Of a stretch of 64,000 nucleotides of DNA, positions 48,446 through 56,296 are shown one piece after another. Within the stretch, counting starts at the first letter, position 1. Each line of letters opens with the position of its first letter. Source of the DNA: Opitutia bacterium (GTDB lineage Bacteria; Verrucomicrobiota; Verrucomicrobiia; Opitutales; Opitutaceae); assembly GCA_947474365.1 (NCBI GenBank), contig CANJIU010000020.1, positions 48,722 through 112,721 of the forward strand, in the 5' to 3' direction. Below the pieces are notes generated by a model. That model saw only the letters and a program-made list of their open reading frames with translations. It ran no database searches and had not been told where the DNA came from. A program made the position numbers and the translations under genes.

Positions 48446-48819
48446 CTAACGACCGATCCTCCGGATTAAACAATTTCCGTTTACACCAGCGACCGCACGT
48501 CAACTAGACGCGATCCGATGGGGTCGGACCGCAAATTGCAACGATTGAGGAAGGAGCAGTCAGAGAATATGCGAATTGCTGCCCCTCTGGAATCAATGGC
48601 CATAGTGAAACAGCACGCGAGTGGGCGAACACTACGAGGCACTGTTGCGGCCGAATTTGCGTTTCGCGTCATGACTCCGTCGGGTCGCCCTGCTTTCCAC
48701 CGCCACCTCACCGATTACCTGTAGCGCTTTCCCGGACGCAGGTGTGAGCATCCGTCTTTCAGAGGTCGCACCATAATCGGCGTGATATTGGGAGCGACCT
48801 GCCGTACCGATGTAGTCAA
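48446..48819. other. 374-bp gap with overlapping weak frames and a repeat-like half-site
   Basis: Two weak opposing frames overlap (48481-48711 minus, 48518-48724 plus); neither shows a domain and at most one could be real. At 48516-48540 the sequence GATGGGGTCGGACCGC followed by AAATTGCA resembles the left arm of the 119-bp repeats. The region presumably carries divergent promoters for the protease and the sigma-like gene. Confidence 0.45.
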
Positions 48820-50265
48820 ATGAGGCCGATCTCCACGCATGAAGTCTTCCGATTCGCGGCACAAAGTGGCGAAGTGGAGTTCAAGACGTTGACCGACGGG
48901 TCTACCTTCAAGGTCAAGGTCGAGATGGATGGTGTCTCGTTCTACCCGAAAACCGGGTTGGGACGCCCGAATAGCCGCGAATTTATCGCCCGCTACGTCG
49001 TCCTTTTCAATCAGGAGCAGTCGTTCGTTACGACGCCCTTCGTGAAGGCGAAGTTGCGGAGCGCGTCCTACTTCGTGGCGCTCGTAAAGGCCATGTTGGA
49101 ATACATGCCACCGGAGAAGTCGACCGAGGAGCCGACTGCCCCAGTCGCACCAGTGCTGCCACCAGATATCGAAGGCCAATTGCTGGCATTTCTCCAGCGC
49201 TCGAACCAAGGAGGTCGGGTAGAGCGAAACGCGGACTTCATCGCATATTACTACGGCTTTCGCGGTCATCCTCTCCCTACGTTGGAGGACACGGCTGCCG
49301 GCGACGGTCGCACGCGAGAGCTGGCGCGGAAGATCATCGAGACGAAATTCCGGGAGAGGGTGAAGCGCGACGATCTTCTCGGTGTTTTCCGTGCGCAAGA
49401 AATGTTACTTTCGGCCGTGCCCCTGAATGCCGACGAATTCATCGATGCACTCCGCCGCATGAATCTGATCGTCGCCGACTGCAGCCCTGCTGGATTGCTA
49501 CGTTTGATCCACGACGTGACCGACGACAAATCAGTAGGAATTTTCAACCAAGATCTGTACCCGACCAATTCGGCGCAAACCATCCAGCAAGCCAAAGCGC
49601 TGTTCTTTATACCCGTCGCGGGAGTGAAGGCGTTGCGAGCTGTCCTGCGTGATGCGAAGACTCTGCCCGGCCAGCTCGGCATCGCAAAATTCCGCTTCCT
49701 TGAAGAGAAGCTCGGTCCCGAGTCGGCCAATCAACTGAAGGTCGTTCGTCGGATTGTCGAATCCTCTTCGCAGTTCTGGGCCAAGCGTGACGGTGAGGAC
49801 CTGTGGTATCTCTGTGATGAGCGCGAGAACACACTTATCAACAACCTATTCAAAGCCCACAGAGTCACCGGTTCTTGCCCCATGGAGAAACTCGCCGCAG
49901 CGCTGCACCGAGCTCTGAAAGCCAGAGCATTGGACTACCCCGTGGCTTTGCCAGACGTCATCGGTGACTATCTACGTCAGTGTCGTTACCTGGAGGTCCG
50001 GGATGGAATCGGTCACTTCCGAAAGGAGTCGTGCGAGGCCGTCGAACTCTCACCGCCTCAAGAAGCAGTTCGGCGGGCGCTCGTCGAATTCGGAGAGCGA
50101 GGTGCTAGTCTCCCGGCCCTTAAAGAGAAGCTCAACGCATTCACTGGTGAGTTTAGTGACGCAACTGTCCAAAAGGCCATCATGAACTCACCCATTGTCT
50201 GTGTGAGTGGAAACCGGGGGGACCGCACTTACCGACTCCTCACGTTTGCTACGAAGTGTGCATGA
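48820..50265 (+). CDS. Island protein with sigma-region-4-like helix-turn-helix
   Basis: 481 aa. Residues about 1-90 form an unknown beta-rich domain (EVEFKTLTDGSTFKVKVEMD, then SYFVALVKAML). Near residues 140-180, YYYGFRGHPLPTLEDTAAGD followed by GRTRELARKIIETKFRERV resembles the TLEEIG ... TRERVRQI signature of sigma-70 region 4, but several positions differ, so DNA binding needs support. The remainder looks like several winged-helix-like segments (for example YPVALPDVIGDYLRQCRYLE, ASLPALKEKLNAFTGEF). No promoter-opening regions 2 or 3 of sigma are present. Function unknown; a transcription or defence-linked regulator is possible. Confidence 0.6.
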   Translation: MRPISTHEVFRFAAQSGEVEFKTLTDGSTFKVKVEMDGVSFYPKTGLGRPNSREFIARYVVLFNQEQSFVTTPFVKAKLRSASYFVALVKAMLEYMPPEKSTEEPTAPVAPVLPPDIEGQLLAFLQRSNQGGRVERNADFIAYYYGFRGHPLPTLEDTAAGDGRTRELARKIIETKFRERVKRDDLLGVFRAQEMLLSAVPLNADEFIDALRRMNLIVADCSPAGLLRLIHDVTDDKSVGIFNQDLYPTNSAQTIQQAKALFFIPVAGVKALRAVLRDAKTLPGQLGIAKFRFLEEKLGPESANQLKVVRRIVESSSQFWAKRDGEDLWYLCDERENTLINNLFKAHRVTGSCPMEKLAAALHRALKARALDYPVALPDVIGDYLRQCRYLEVRDGIGHFRKESCEAVELSPPQEAVRRALVEFGERGASLPALKEKLNAFTGEFSDATVQKAIMNSPIVCVSGNRGDRTYRLLTFATKCA

Positions 50266-50399
50266 CCTCGCTGATCGATGGGAAGCAGGCAGGTTTTGAT
50301 CCGGGTAAATAAAGTAATGAGTCGGCGGCCCATCAATTATCTGGATCCGCCGGCCGGACCGATGACTCCCGGTTGAGCGGCGAGGCCGGAAACTTGAAA

Positions 50400-50426
50400 C
50401 CCCTGCGGAGGATTGCTCCGCAGGGG
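50400..50426. terminator. Perfect 11-bp stem-loop upstream of the insertion sequence
   Basis: CCCCTGCGGAG (50400-50410) pairs perfectly with CTCCGCAGGGG (50416-50426) across a five-base loop. It has no T-run, so it may be a transcription or translation shield at the edge of the insertion sequence rather than an intrinsic terminator. It overlaps the first bases of the alternative TTG start of the next gene. Confidence 0.55.
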
Positions 50427-50448
50427 CTCAATCTCCCCGAATGATTGT

Positions 50449-51024
50449 GTGAAAAAAACAACCGGGGAAAGTCTGTTGGCGGACGAACCGTCGCGCTCGG
50501 CCATTTGGCCGGTGCTGACTAAAATCGATGCGGATCTGGCGGCGCAAGCCTGCGCGCAAGGTTGCGCCTGCGGCGGAGCGCTGCATCGCTCGGACTACCC
50601 GCGCAAAGTCCGGGGAGTGAACGTCGAGGCGCGGCGGGACAGTTTTTGCTGCGCCGAGGAAGGCTGCCGCCGGCGGGTGACGCCCGGTTCGGTGCGCTTC
50701 CTGGGCCGCCGGATCTACGCCGGATTTATCGTGGTACTGCTGACCGCGCTGCGGCACGGCCTGACGGCGGAACGCGTGACGGCGCTCCGGGAACACCTGG
50801 GCGTGGACGGTCGCACGCTGGAACGGTGGCGGGCCTGGTGGCTGCAAGATTTTGCCCCGGGCCGACGGTGGCAGGCGGCCCGGGGACTTTTCATTCCGCC
50901 GCCCGGCGAGGCGACGCTGCCGTGGTCGTTGTGGCGGAGCTTTGGTGACGACGGGGAAAAGTCGCTGCTGGATCTGCTGCGCTTTCTGACACCGTGGTCG
51001 ACCCGTGCGGTGCCGGGGAACTGA
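50449..51024 (+). CDS. Insertion-sequence accessory protein with zinc-ribbon-like N-terminus
   Basis: About 191 aa from a GTG at 50449; a TTG at 50413 sits inside the stem-loop and is less likely. Cysteines CAQGCACGG and CCAEEGC are spaced as in a zinc ribbon, followed by RVTPGSVRFLGRRIYAGFIV and a homeodomain-like segment (GLTAERVTALREHLGVDGRTLERWRAWW). Such a protein precedes the DDE transposase in two-gene elements and is assumed to bind element DNA. The transposase starts 68 bases later on the same strand. Confidence 0.65.
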   Translation: MKKTTGESLLADEPSRSAIWPVLTKIDADLAAQACAQGCACGGALHRSDYPRKVRGVNVEARRDSFCCAEEGCRRRVTPGSVRFLGRRIYAGFIVVLLTALRHGLTAERVTALREHLGVDGRTLERWRAWWLQDFAPGRRWQAARGLFIPPPGEATLPWSLWRSFGDDGEKSLLDLLRFLTPWSTRAVPGN

Positions 51025-51866
51025 GGGTCGGCTGACCGCCCGCAGAGGATGCCGGTGGCGGCGCGAAAAGCGCCGGATAAACCGCTGCCGGCATGGACCC
51101 GAACCTTCCTGCCACCTCCGCTCCGATTTCCTCCCCCGAACGCTGGGCGCATTTGCGCTTCAGCGTGGTGGGCCCCTTGTTGGCGTCGCCGTCGACCCGG
51201 GGGCAACTCCGCGAACGACTGCGGGCGCTCGCCGATCAATCCTGGCGGCATCCGATCAGCGGCCAATGGGTCCACTTCGGCGTCTCGACCATCGAGCGTT
51301 GGTATTACCGGGCCCTGCGGGCGAAACAGGATCCGGTGGGCGCCCTGCGGCGGCAGGTGCGTGAGGACGCCGGCCGCTTCACCGCGATGTCCTGCGCCTT
51401 GGGCGAGAAACTCGTCACCCAATATCGCGCCCACCCCCAGTGGAGCTACCAACTGCAGGCCGACAATCTGGCGGCCATTGTGATGAAGGAACCGGCGCTG
51501 GGTCTGTGTCCAGGCTACGCCTGCGTCCGGCGATTCCTGAAGGCGCAGGGTTTGTTTCCCCGGCCGCGGCGGGGCCCCGTGCACAGTCCCGGTGCGCAGG
51601 CGGCCGAGGCCCGCTTCGCCGCCCGCGAGATCCGCAGCTACCAGAGTGAACAGGTGAACGCCCTGTGGCACCTCGATTTCCATCACGGCAAGGTGCGGGT
51701 GCTCCTGGCCGACGGCCAATGGGGTTATCCGTTGCTGCTCGGCGTCCTCGACGACTGTTCGCGGTTGTGCTGCCACCTGCAGTGGTACCTGCACGAGGGC
51801 GCCGAGGAACTTTGCCACGGACTGTCGCAAGCGCTGCTCAAACGCGCCCTGCCACGCGCCTTGATG

Positions 51867-51896
51867 ACCGATTATGTGCCGCGGCACATAATCGGT
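51867..51896. repeat. 30-bp perfect palindrome at the left junction of the RIT element
   Basis: ACCGATTATGTGCCG (51867-51881) is followed at once by its exact reverse complement. The outer half includes transposase bases (GACCGAT) and the inner half includes the first bases of the element's inverted repeat. The right junction has no such structure, so 18 bases (51873-51890) are extra on the left side. Confidence 0.9.
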
Positions 51897-51972
51897 GTTT
51901 TGTGCCCGACCGCGTTATGTGGCCGCGACCGCTTGCTCCACTCGGCGGGCCACGCCAATCCGGCCACATAAT
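51891..51972 (+). repeat. Left inverted repeat of the RIT element
   Basis: 82 bases matching the right repeat at 55298-55378 in reverse complement with two substitutions and one extra base. Inside, TTATGTGGCCG (51915-51925) faces its complement CGGCCACATAA (51961-51971) across 35 bases, a likely pair of recombinase-binding arms. Confidence 0.92.
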
Positions 51973-51974
51973 TA

Positions 51975-52988
51975 TCAAAGGGATTTCAGCCATCCGAGCA
52001 GATCCGCGTCGGTGCGCCATATAGGTTTCCTGAGGAATGCCGCGTTTGTGGTCGGAGGCTGGCAGGCTTCCAGCGCCTTTTGTTTCATGCGGAGGGTGAT
52101 TTCGGCGTAGCGGTTTGTGGTATCCAATCCGACGTGACCCAACCATCCGCGGATCACGTTGGGCTCGACCCCGGATTCGAGCAGATGGACCGCCGTTGTG
52201 TGACGAAAGCAATGCGGGGATATTCGGCGCTGAGGGCGACCATTCGTGGGCCGGGTCAATCCGGCCGTGAGGCGGCGGACGATTTTGTAGATGCCGAAGC
52301 GCGTCAGCGGGCGACCCTGCCGTGACACGAAGACCGGAGCATTGGGCTCGGCTGGCTTTCGGTCCGATAGCAGCGTCTTCAGCAGCTGGGCGGTCTCCTT
52401 CCAGAGGGGACAGGTTCGCCATTTGTCGCCCTTCCCGTGAAGATGGACTTTCGGCATAGGGTTGAGTTCGAGGTTTTCAAGCCGCAGATCGGAAACTTCC
52501 TGCACCCGAGCTCCGGTATTGTAGAGGAACTGCAGCAAGGCCCGATCTCGTAATGCCGATGCTCCTGAAGCGGGCAAAGTGGCGAACAAACCCTGCACCT
52601 CGTCACGATCCATGAAGCGCATTTCGGCGGGGGGAACGCGTTTTGATGGGATCGCCGCGATCCGGTGCGCCTCGTTGAGGCGTTCCGGCATCCGATGGAC
52701 GGCATATTCGAAAAATGTCCGCAGCACTGCGAGACGCTGGTTTCGCGTTCGGATGTGATTGTGCCGCCGCCTCTCCAATGCATCGAGGAAGGAAAGGACC
52801 CGCTCACAAGTCAGATCTTCCAGCTCAAGCCGGCTGAGTTTTTTCCTGGCGTCCTCGGCGGCAAAACGCAGGAACAGTGTCATGGCGTCCCGGTAACTCG
52901 CTATCGATGCCGGCCGCAAGCCGCGCTGGCATTTAAGATGATCCTCGAAGAAGCCGTGCAGGAGCTGGCCAAGGTTCGGTGCGTTCAT
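51975..52988 (-). CDS. Tyrosine recombinase, third gene of the RIT trio
   Basis: 337 aa from ATG 52988; this start overlaps the upstream stop as ATGA, so translation is coupled. The N-terminal core-binding domain is followed by the catalytic domain with all expected residues: R161 in NTGARVQEVSDL, K187 in GKGDKWR, H259 and R262 in HCFRH, H285 in WLGH and nucleophile Y294 in TTNRYAE. The frame upstream to 53255 is the shadow of the second gene. It most resembles XerC/D-type recombinases. The stop lies 3 bases from the left inverted repeat. Confidence 0.9.
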   Translation of the reverse strand: MNAPNLGQLLHGFFEDHLKCQRGLRPASIASYRDAMTLFLRFAAEDARKKLSRLELEDLTCERVLSFLDALERRRHNHIRTRNQRLAVLRTFFEYAVHRMPERLNEAHRIAAIPSKRVPPAEMRFMDRDEVQGLFATLPASGASALRDRALLQFLYNTGARVQEVSDLRLENLELNPMPKVHLHGKGDKWRTCPLWKETAQLLKTLLSDRKPAEPNAPVFVSRQGRPLTRFGIYKIVRRLTAGLTRPTNGRPQRRISPHCFRHTTAVHLLESGVEPNVIRGWLGHVGLDTTNRYAEITLRMKQKALEACQPPTTNAAFLRKPIWRTDADLLGWLKSL

Positions 52989-53980
52989 GGCGTCGTTCCT
53001 TTCGTCAATGGTGAGGCAAACCGCCGGAATCGCGCATTCGCCGCATCCAGTAATTCCCCGGTGATCGTCAGGTACACCGCCGTCGACGACGGCCGGGAGT
53101 GCCCCATGAACGTCGACAGCCACAGCAGGCGGTCGTTGGGATTTACGCCTTCGCTGTACCAGCGCAATAGGGTGCCGACGGCGAAGGAATGCCGCAAGCA
53201 GTGCAACCGCGGGCGCCCGACTCCCGGCGGAACTTCGATCCCGAGCTTCGGCCAAAGCGCGGTGAAGACCCGGCTGGCAACCTTGGCCTGCATCGGCCGG
53301 CTCTTGTCGTCGCCAAACGAGAACAACGGGTCGGAAGGTTCCAGTTGGCCGGTATGCCGCTCCCGACGTTCGAGGTAAACTTTCAGTCGCGCCGCCATCT
53401 TGGGGCCCATCGGAACTAGCCGGCTTTTGAGGAACTTCGTCTCCCGGATGGCCAGAACACTGCGATCCCAGTCGATATCGCGCACACGCAGCCGGGTGAC
53501 CTCGCCCACACGCAATCCCAGCCCGTAAAGGAGGGCGAAGATCATAGGATAGATGATCCCACGCTGGCCGGCACTGGGGTTGTCAGGCAGTTCGCTCGCA
53601 AGCGCCAGCAGCCGACGCGCTTGAGCTTGTTTGAACAGGAACGGCGGCCGGGCGCCGGCCAGACGTCGCGGCTGAAGCTGCAGAGGCGACTCGCCGATCC
53701 ATTCCTGGGCGACCAGCCAGTCGAACCAGCGCTTTAGCACACTGATTAGAAGATTGTAGCTTTTCGCCATCGGCCGGTTGCGCGAACACACGAAGGCCGT
53801 CACCAGCGCCGACGTGATCGCGGTCAACGATGGCACCTTTCGCTCTGCCAGGTAGCGATCAAACAGATTCAGGTTCCATTCCTCCGTGTCGAAGCGCTTC
53901 CCCAAGGCCCGGTGATGAAGCAGGAACGCCTGCATCGCCGGTGCCACCGTACTTTGGAAACAACGACGTTGCCTGTTCAT
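52985..53980 (-). CDS. Tyrosine recombinase, second gene of the RIT trio
   Basis: 331 aa. Catalytic residues R157 (GLGLRVGEVTRL), a Lys near 182-185, H260 and R263 (HCLRH), H294 (FMGH) and Y303 (STAVYLT) are present. A short loop RWYSEGVNPNDR between the HxxR box and the final His is characteristic of the middle member of such trios compared with XerC/D. It overlaps the first gene by four bases (ATGA) and the third by four bases, giving strict 1:1:1 coupling. Confidence 0.9.
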   Translation of the reverse strand: MNRQRRCFQSTVAPAMQAFLLHHRALGKRFDTEEWNLNLFDRYLAERKVPSLTAITSALVTAFVCSRNRPMAKSYNLLISVLKRWFDWLVAQEWIGESPLQLQPRRLAGARPPFLFKQAQARRLLALASELPDNPSAGQRGIIYPMIFALLYGLGLRVGEVTRLRVRDIDWDRSVLAIRETKFLKSRLVPMGPKMAARLKVYLERRERHTGQLEPSDPLFSFGDDKSRPMQAKVASRVFTALWPKLGIEVPPGVGRPRLHCLRHSFAVGTLLRWYSEGVNPNDRLLWLSTFMGHSRPSSTAVYLTITGELLDAANARFRRFASPLTKGTTP

Positions 53981-55242
53981 AGGACCGCCTCCCCCTGGCC
54001 CAAGGCCAGCTCCCGGAGCGATTCGACGTCCACCTTCGCATAGATTTGCGTCGAGTTCGGTGACGCATGCCCAACGTAATCGCCGATCGTCTTCAGGCTA
54101 AATTTGGCGTCGACCAAACGCTGAACGCAGGCATGCCGAAGGGTGTGAGAGCCCGGGCGCGGCACGGCGATGCCCGCTTTGCTCAGGTAATGGCTGGCCC
54201 GGTTGGAGACACAGGCCGCTCCGCACGGATGGAAAGGAGCGACCGCGCGGAAAAAGAGGCTCCGATCCTTCGTCTGCGGACGACCGTTCTTCAGATAGTC
54301 GACGATGGCCTCGCCCACGATCGGAGAGAGTGGATATGCCGTCGAGTGTCCCGCCTTACGCTCCGGCACCCGCAGCCTCTCTTGCGGCCAATCCAAATCG
54401 TCCAAGGTCAGTCCTGCCACTTCCCTGCTGCGCAATCCATACGTGACCAGCAAAAGCAGGATCGCATAATCGCGCTTGCCGGACGCCGAGCGCCGGTCCA
54501 CGGCGTCGAGCATGCGCTGGACATCCGCCCACGGGATCGACCTCGGAAGCGTCGCCAGCCGGTAGTTTCGGGGACCATGGACGGCGGCACTCAGATCGCG
54601 GGCGATTAATTTCTCCCTATAGGCGTACCGCAAAAAGACACGCAACAGCGAACATAATTCCGCGATTGAGGCCTTCCCCAATACCAGCCCTCTTTCCGTA
54701 ACGAACGCGGTCAGGATGCTGGGCGAAAGATCGGCAATCGAGGTCAGCCCGATCCGGAGCAGGTAGCTCTCACAACTCCGCAAAATAATCGAGTAACTCT
54801 CCACCGTCTTCGGGGTAACACCACGTTCCTCCCGGAGATGGTGCAGGAATCCAGGAGCTTCAACTTGGAACGGAAACGGCCGACGGCGATCCCCTCTGCC
54901 AATAAAGCCTGGCAATGCGAGTCGTAACATCTGCTCGACCGGGACGCCCGCTTCCCGGGCTATCTGAGTTTTCGTACGTTTGCCGGTGATATGATTCCTG
55001 CGATCCCGCAGATACCGATCGATAAACGGCTGTACATGGCGAGGCAGCCCTCTCACCGATCTCGCTCCCCGCTCCCAAGCGAACGCGGCGAAGCACAAAA
55101 GAATCGGAACCCGACGGTTTACGTTGCAGAGCGCGTAGCCCTGTTCATTCAGCCAAACGATATAATGTTCGATCTGCTCGAAGAGCCAACTGGCTCGAAT
55201 ACGGTCCCAGGTTGCTGGTTTTTTGTAATATTTTTCGATCAT
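53977..55242 (-). CDS. Tyrosine recombinase, first gene of the RIT trio
   Basis: 421 aa, about 90 residues longer than its partners owing to an extra N-terminal helical domain (about 1-125) before the core-binding domain. Catalytic residues: R271 (TYGLRSREVAGL), K296, H366 and R369 (HTLRH), H392 (YVGH) and Y401 (STQIYAK). It is the promoter-proximal gene; the roughly 55 bases up to the right inverted repeat must contain the promoter. All three recombinases look intact, so the element may still be mobile. Confidence 0.9.
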   Translation of the reverse strand: MIEKYYKKPATWDRIRASWLFEQIEHYIVWLNEQGYALCNVNRRVPILLCFAAFAWERGARSVRGLPRHVQPFIDRYLRDRRNHITGKRTKTQIAREAGVPVEQMLRLALPGFIGRGDRRRPFPFQVEAPGFLHHLREERGVTPKTVESYSIILRSCESYLLRIGLTSIADLSPSILTAFVTERGLVLGKASIAELCSLLRVFLRYAYREKLIARDLSAAVHGPRNYRLATLPRSIPWADVQRMLDAVDRRSASGKRDYAILLLLVTYGLRSREVAGLTLDDLDWPQERLRVPERKAGHSTAYPLSPIVGEAIVDYLKNGRPQTKDRSLFFRAVAPFHPCGAACVSNRASHYLSKAGIAVPRPGSHTLRHACVQRLVDAKFSLKTIGDYVGHASPNSTQIYAKVDVESLRELALGQGEAVL

Positions 55243-55297
55243 ATGATCTCCTTTTCCCCTTTAGGGAATGGGAGATCCCTCGCGGCGGAGAGCTCTT

Positions 55298-55378
55298 ATT
55301 ATGTGGCCGGATTGTCGTGCCCGCCGAGTGGAGCAAGCGGTCGCGGCCACATAACGCGGTCGGGCACAAAAGACCGAT
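55298..55378 (-). repeat. Right inverted repeat of the RIT element
   Basis: Inverted copy of 51891-51972. TTATGTGGCCG and CGGCCACATAA (55344-55354) recur as on the left. Its outer end ACCGAT coincides with the transposase codons at the junction, so the exact boundary is uncertain by about six bases. Confidence 0.92.
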
Positions 55379-55414
55379 AACGGCAGCGCCATGCTGGCGG
55401 CCGAAACCACGCAG

Positions 55415-55533
55415 GGGCCGGCGATGGGGTCAGTCCGCTGATTGCAGGGTCCGTTACAAGAGATAGCCGCACACGGCGACGGGATGAACATCCGACATTG
55501 CAATCAGCGGACTGACCCCGTCCGGATGGGCCC
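55415..55533. repeat. 119-bp inverted-repeat element, copy 3
   Basis: Arms at 55426-55446 and 55499-55519 identical in core to copies 1 and 2; interior matches copy 2 most closely (GATGAACATCC). Its left edge abuts the last transposase-like codon (CAG, 55412-55414), and sequence beyond its right edge no longer reads as transposase. Confidence 0.92.
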
Positions 55534-56296
55534 CTCGCGACATCCATCGAATCTGGCAATGGGGCAGTTGACGGGACGGTCGGACGGGATCGGTTCGTGA
55601 ATCGGGAATGGCCTGAAACCACCCTCTTCCATATGCTACTCCGCACCCTGCTTGAAGACGAATTTATCGATCGAACCGGAGAACGGGTTGAACGTGGAGT
55701 TGAGCTTTACCTTTGCCCTGCCGCTGAGTCCGGATTGCTGAGCTGCTGCCAGGCTGTTGCCAGGCTATCTCCTGGGACCTAGCCGGGACCATCCTGGGAC
55801 CACGCTGGGACCTTCATGTCGGCACGGTCTTCGGCCCAGCCGCACCCGGCCAACCTCCAAATCCGCCGGTTTGGCGCTGGCCGGTGACGCGGGAACGGGT
55901 GCCGCTTTGGACGATCCCCGGCGCGAAATGTTCAATTTTTTGAGGCTTCACGAACTGATCTTAGCGTATCGATTCAGAGCGACTTCCCACGAAACACCCG
56001 AATCACACGAAACCAAACGCTTCGAAACGAACCCGTCGTCGATCAACTCCAACGGCTTCGTGAACGGATGCGCGGGGTCATAATTCGCGCAAGATATTCT
56101 TTTTGTGTATTTCGTGTGTTTCGTGGGTGACTCCGATTACATGGTTTTTGGCTTGGAATTCCCGCTTCTGGATCCGTGTCCATTCGTCGGCACTCCTCCC
56201 CTGGCCTTTGATTGCGGCTGGGTACGGGGTGGTGCAGAGGGCGCACCAGCGGCTCGCCTCCCCCCCATCAAACGCCGGGTTGTCGGACCGCTGGTT
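55534..56296. other. 763-bp gene-poor right edge of the island
   Basis: No convincing gene. A 61-residue frame (55597-55782, starting MNREWPETTLFHMLL) has no domain. At about 55767-55812 a degenerate short tandem repeat of CTGGGACC-like units is seen. Around 55986-56010 CCCACGAAACAC and around 56110-56131 GTGTTTCGTGGG form an imperfect inverted pair about 110 bases apart. The stretch is probably decayed mobile sequence plus the 3' flank of the giant minus-strand gene. Confidence 0.5.

Larger units (their letters stand above)
51873..55378. mobile_element. RIT-type element (three tyrosine recombinases between inverted repeats)
   Basis: About 3.5 kb: an 82-bp repeat at 51891-51972, three overlapping recombinase genes on minus, and an 81-bp inverted copy at 55298-55378 with only three differences. 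The bases GACCGAT occur on both sides (51866-51872 and 55372-55378), either as a target duplication or because the repeat's outer end matches the target. Three adjacent overlapping tyrosine recombinases flanked by such ends is the definition of recombinase-in-trio elements. The element carries no other cargo. Confidence 0.85.
51093..55430 (+). pseudogene. DDE (rve-type) transposase, split by a RIT element and 3'-truncated
   Basis: The 5' part (51093-51872) encodes a helix-turn-helix region and the start of an integrase core with D195 in WHLDFHHG and D260 in LMTD. At D260 the frame enters foreign sequence. It resumes after the insertion at 55376, where GAT AAC GGC encodes DNGSAMLAAETTQ, so joined it reads LMTDNGSAMLAAETTQ. 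It stops being transposase-like at about 55414, where the 119-bp repeat copy 3 begins, so the third acidic residue and the C-terminus are lost. The copy cannot be active even with the insert removed. Confidence 0.8.

Noticed and set aside
51093..51971. Treating the 292-residue frame as an intact transposase gene
   Set aside because: Its last 30 or so residues are encoded by RIT end sequence; the true continuation lies beyond the element at 55376.
55261..55503. Small minus-strand frames starting MQCRM and containing ISCNGPCNQRTDPIAGP, also at 44237 and 46660
   Set aside because: The shared peptide is only the translation of the 119-bp repeats; frames extend into unrelated flanks.
44358..55533. 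Possibility that the three 119-bp repeats are CRISPR repeats
   Set aside because: They are kilobases apart, much too long, and carry internal inverted arms; there are no spacers or cas genes.
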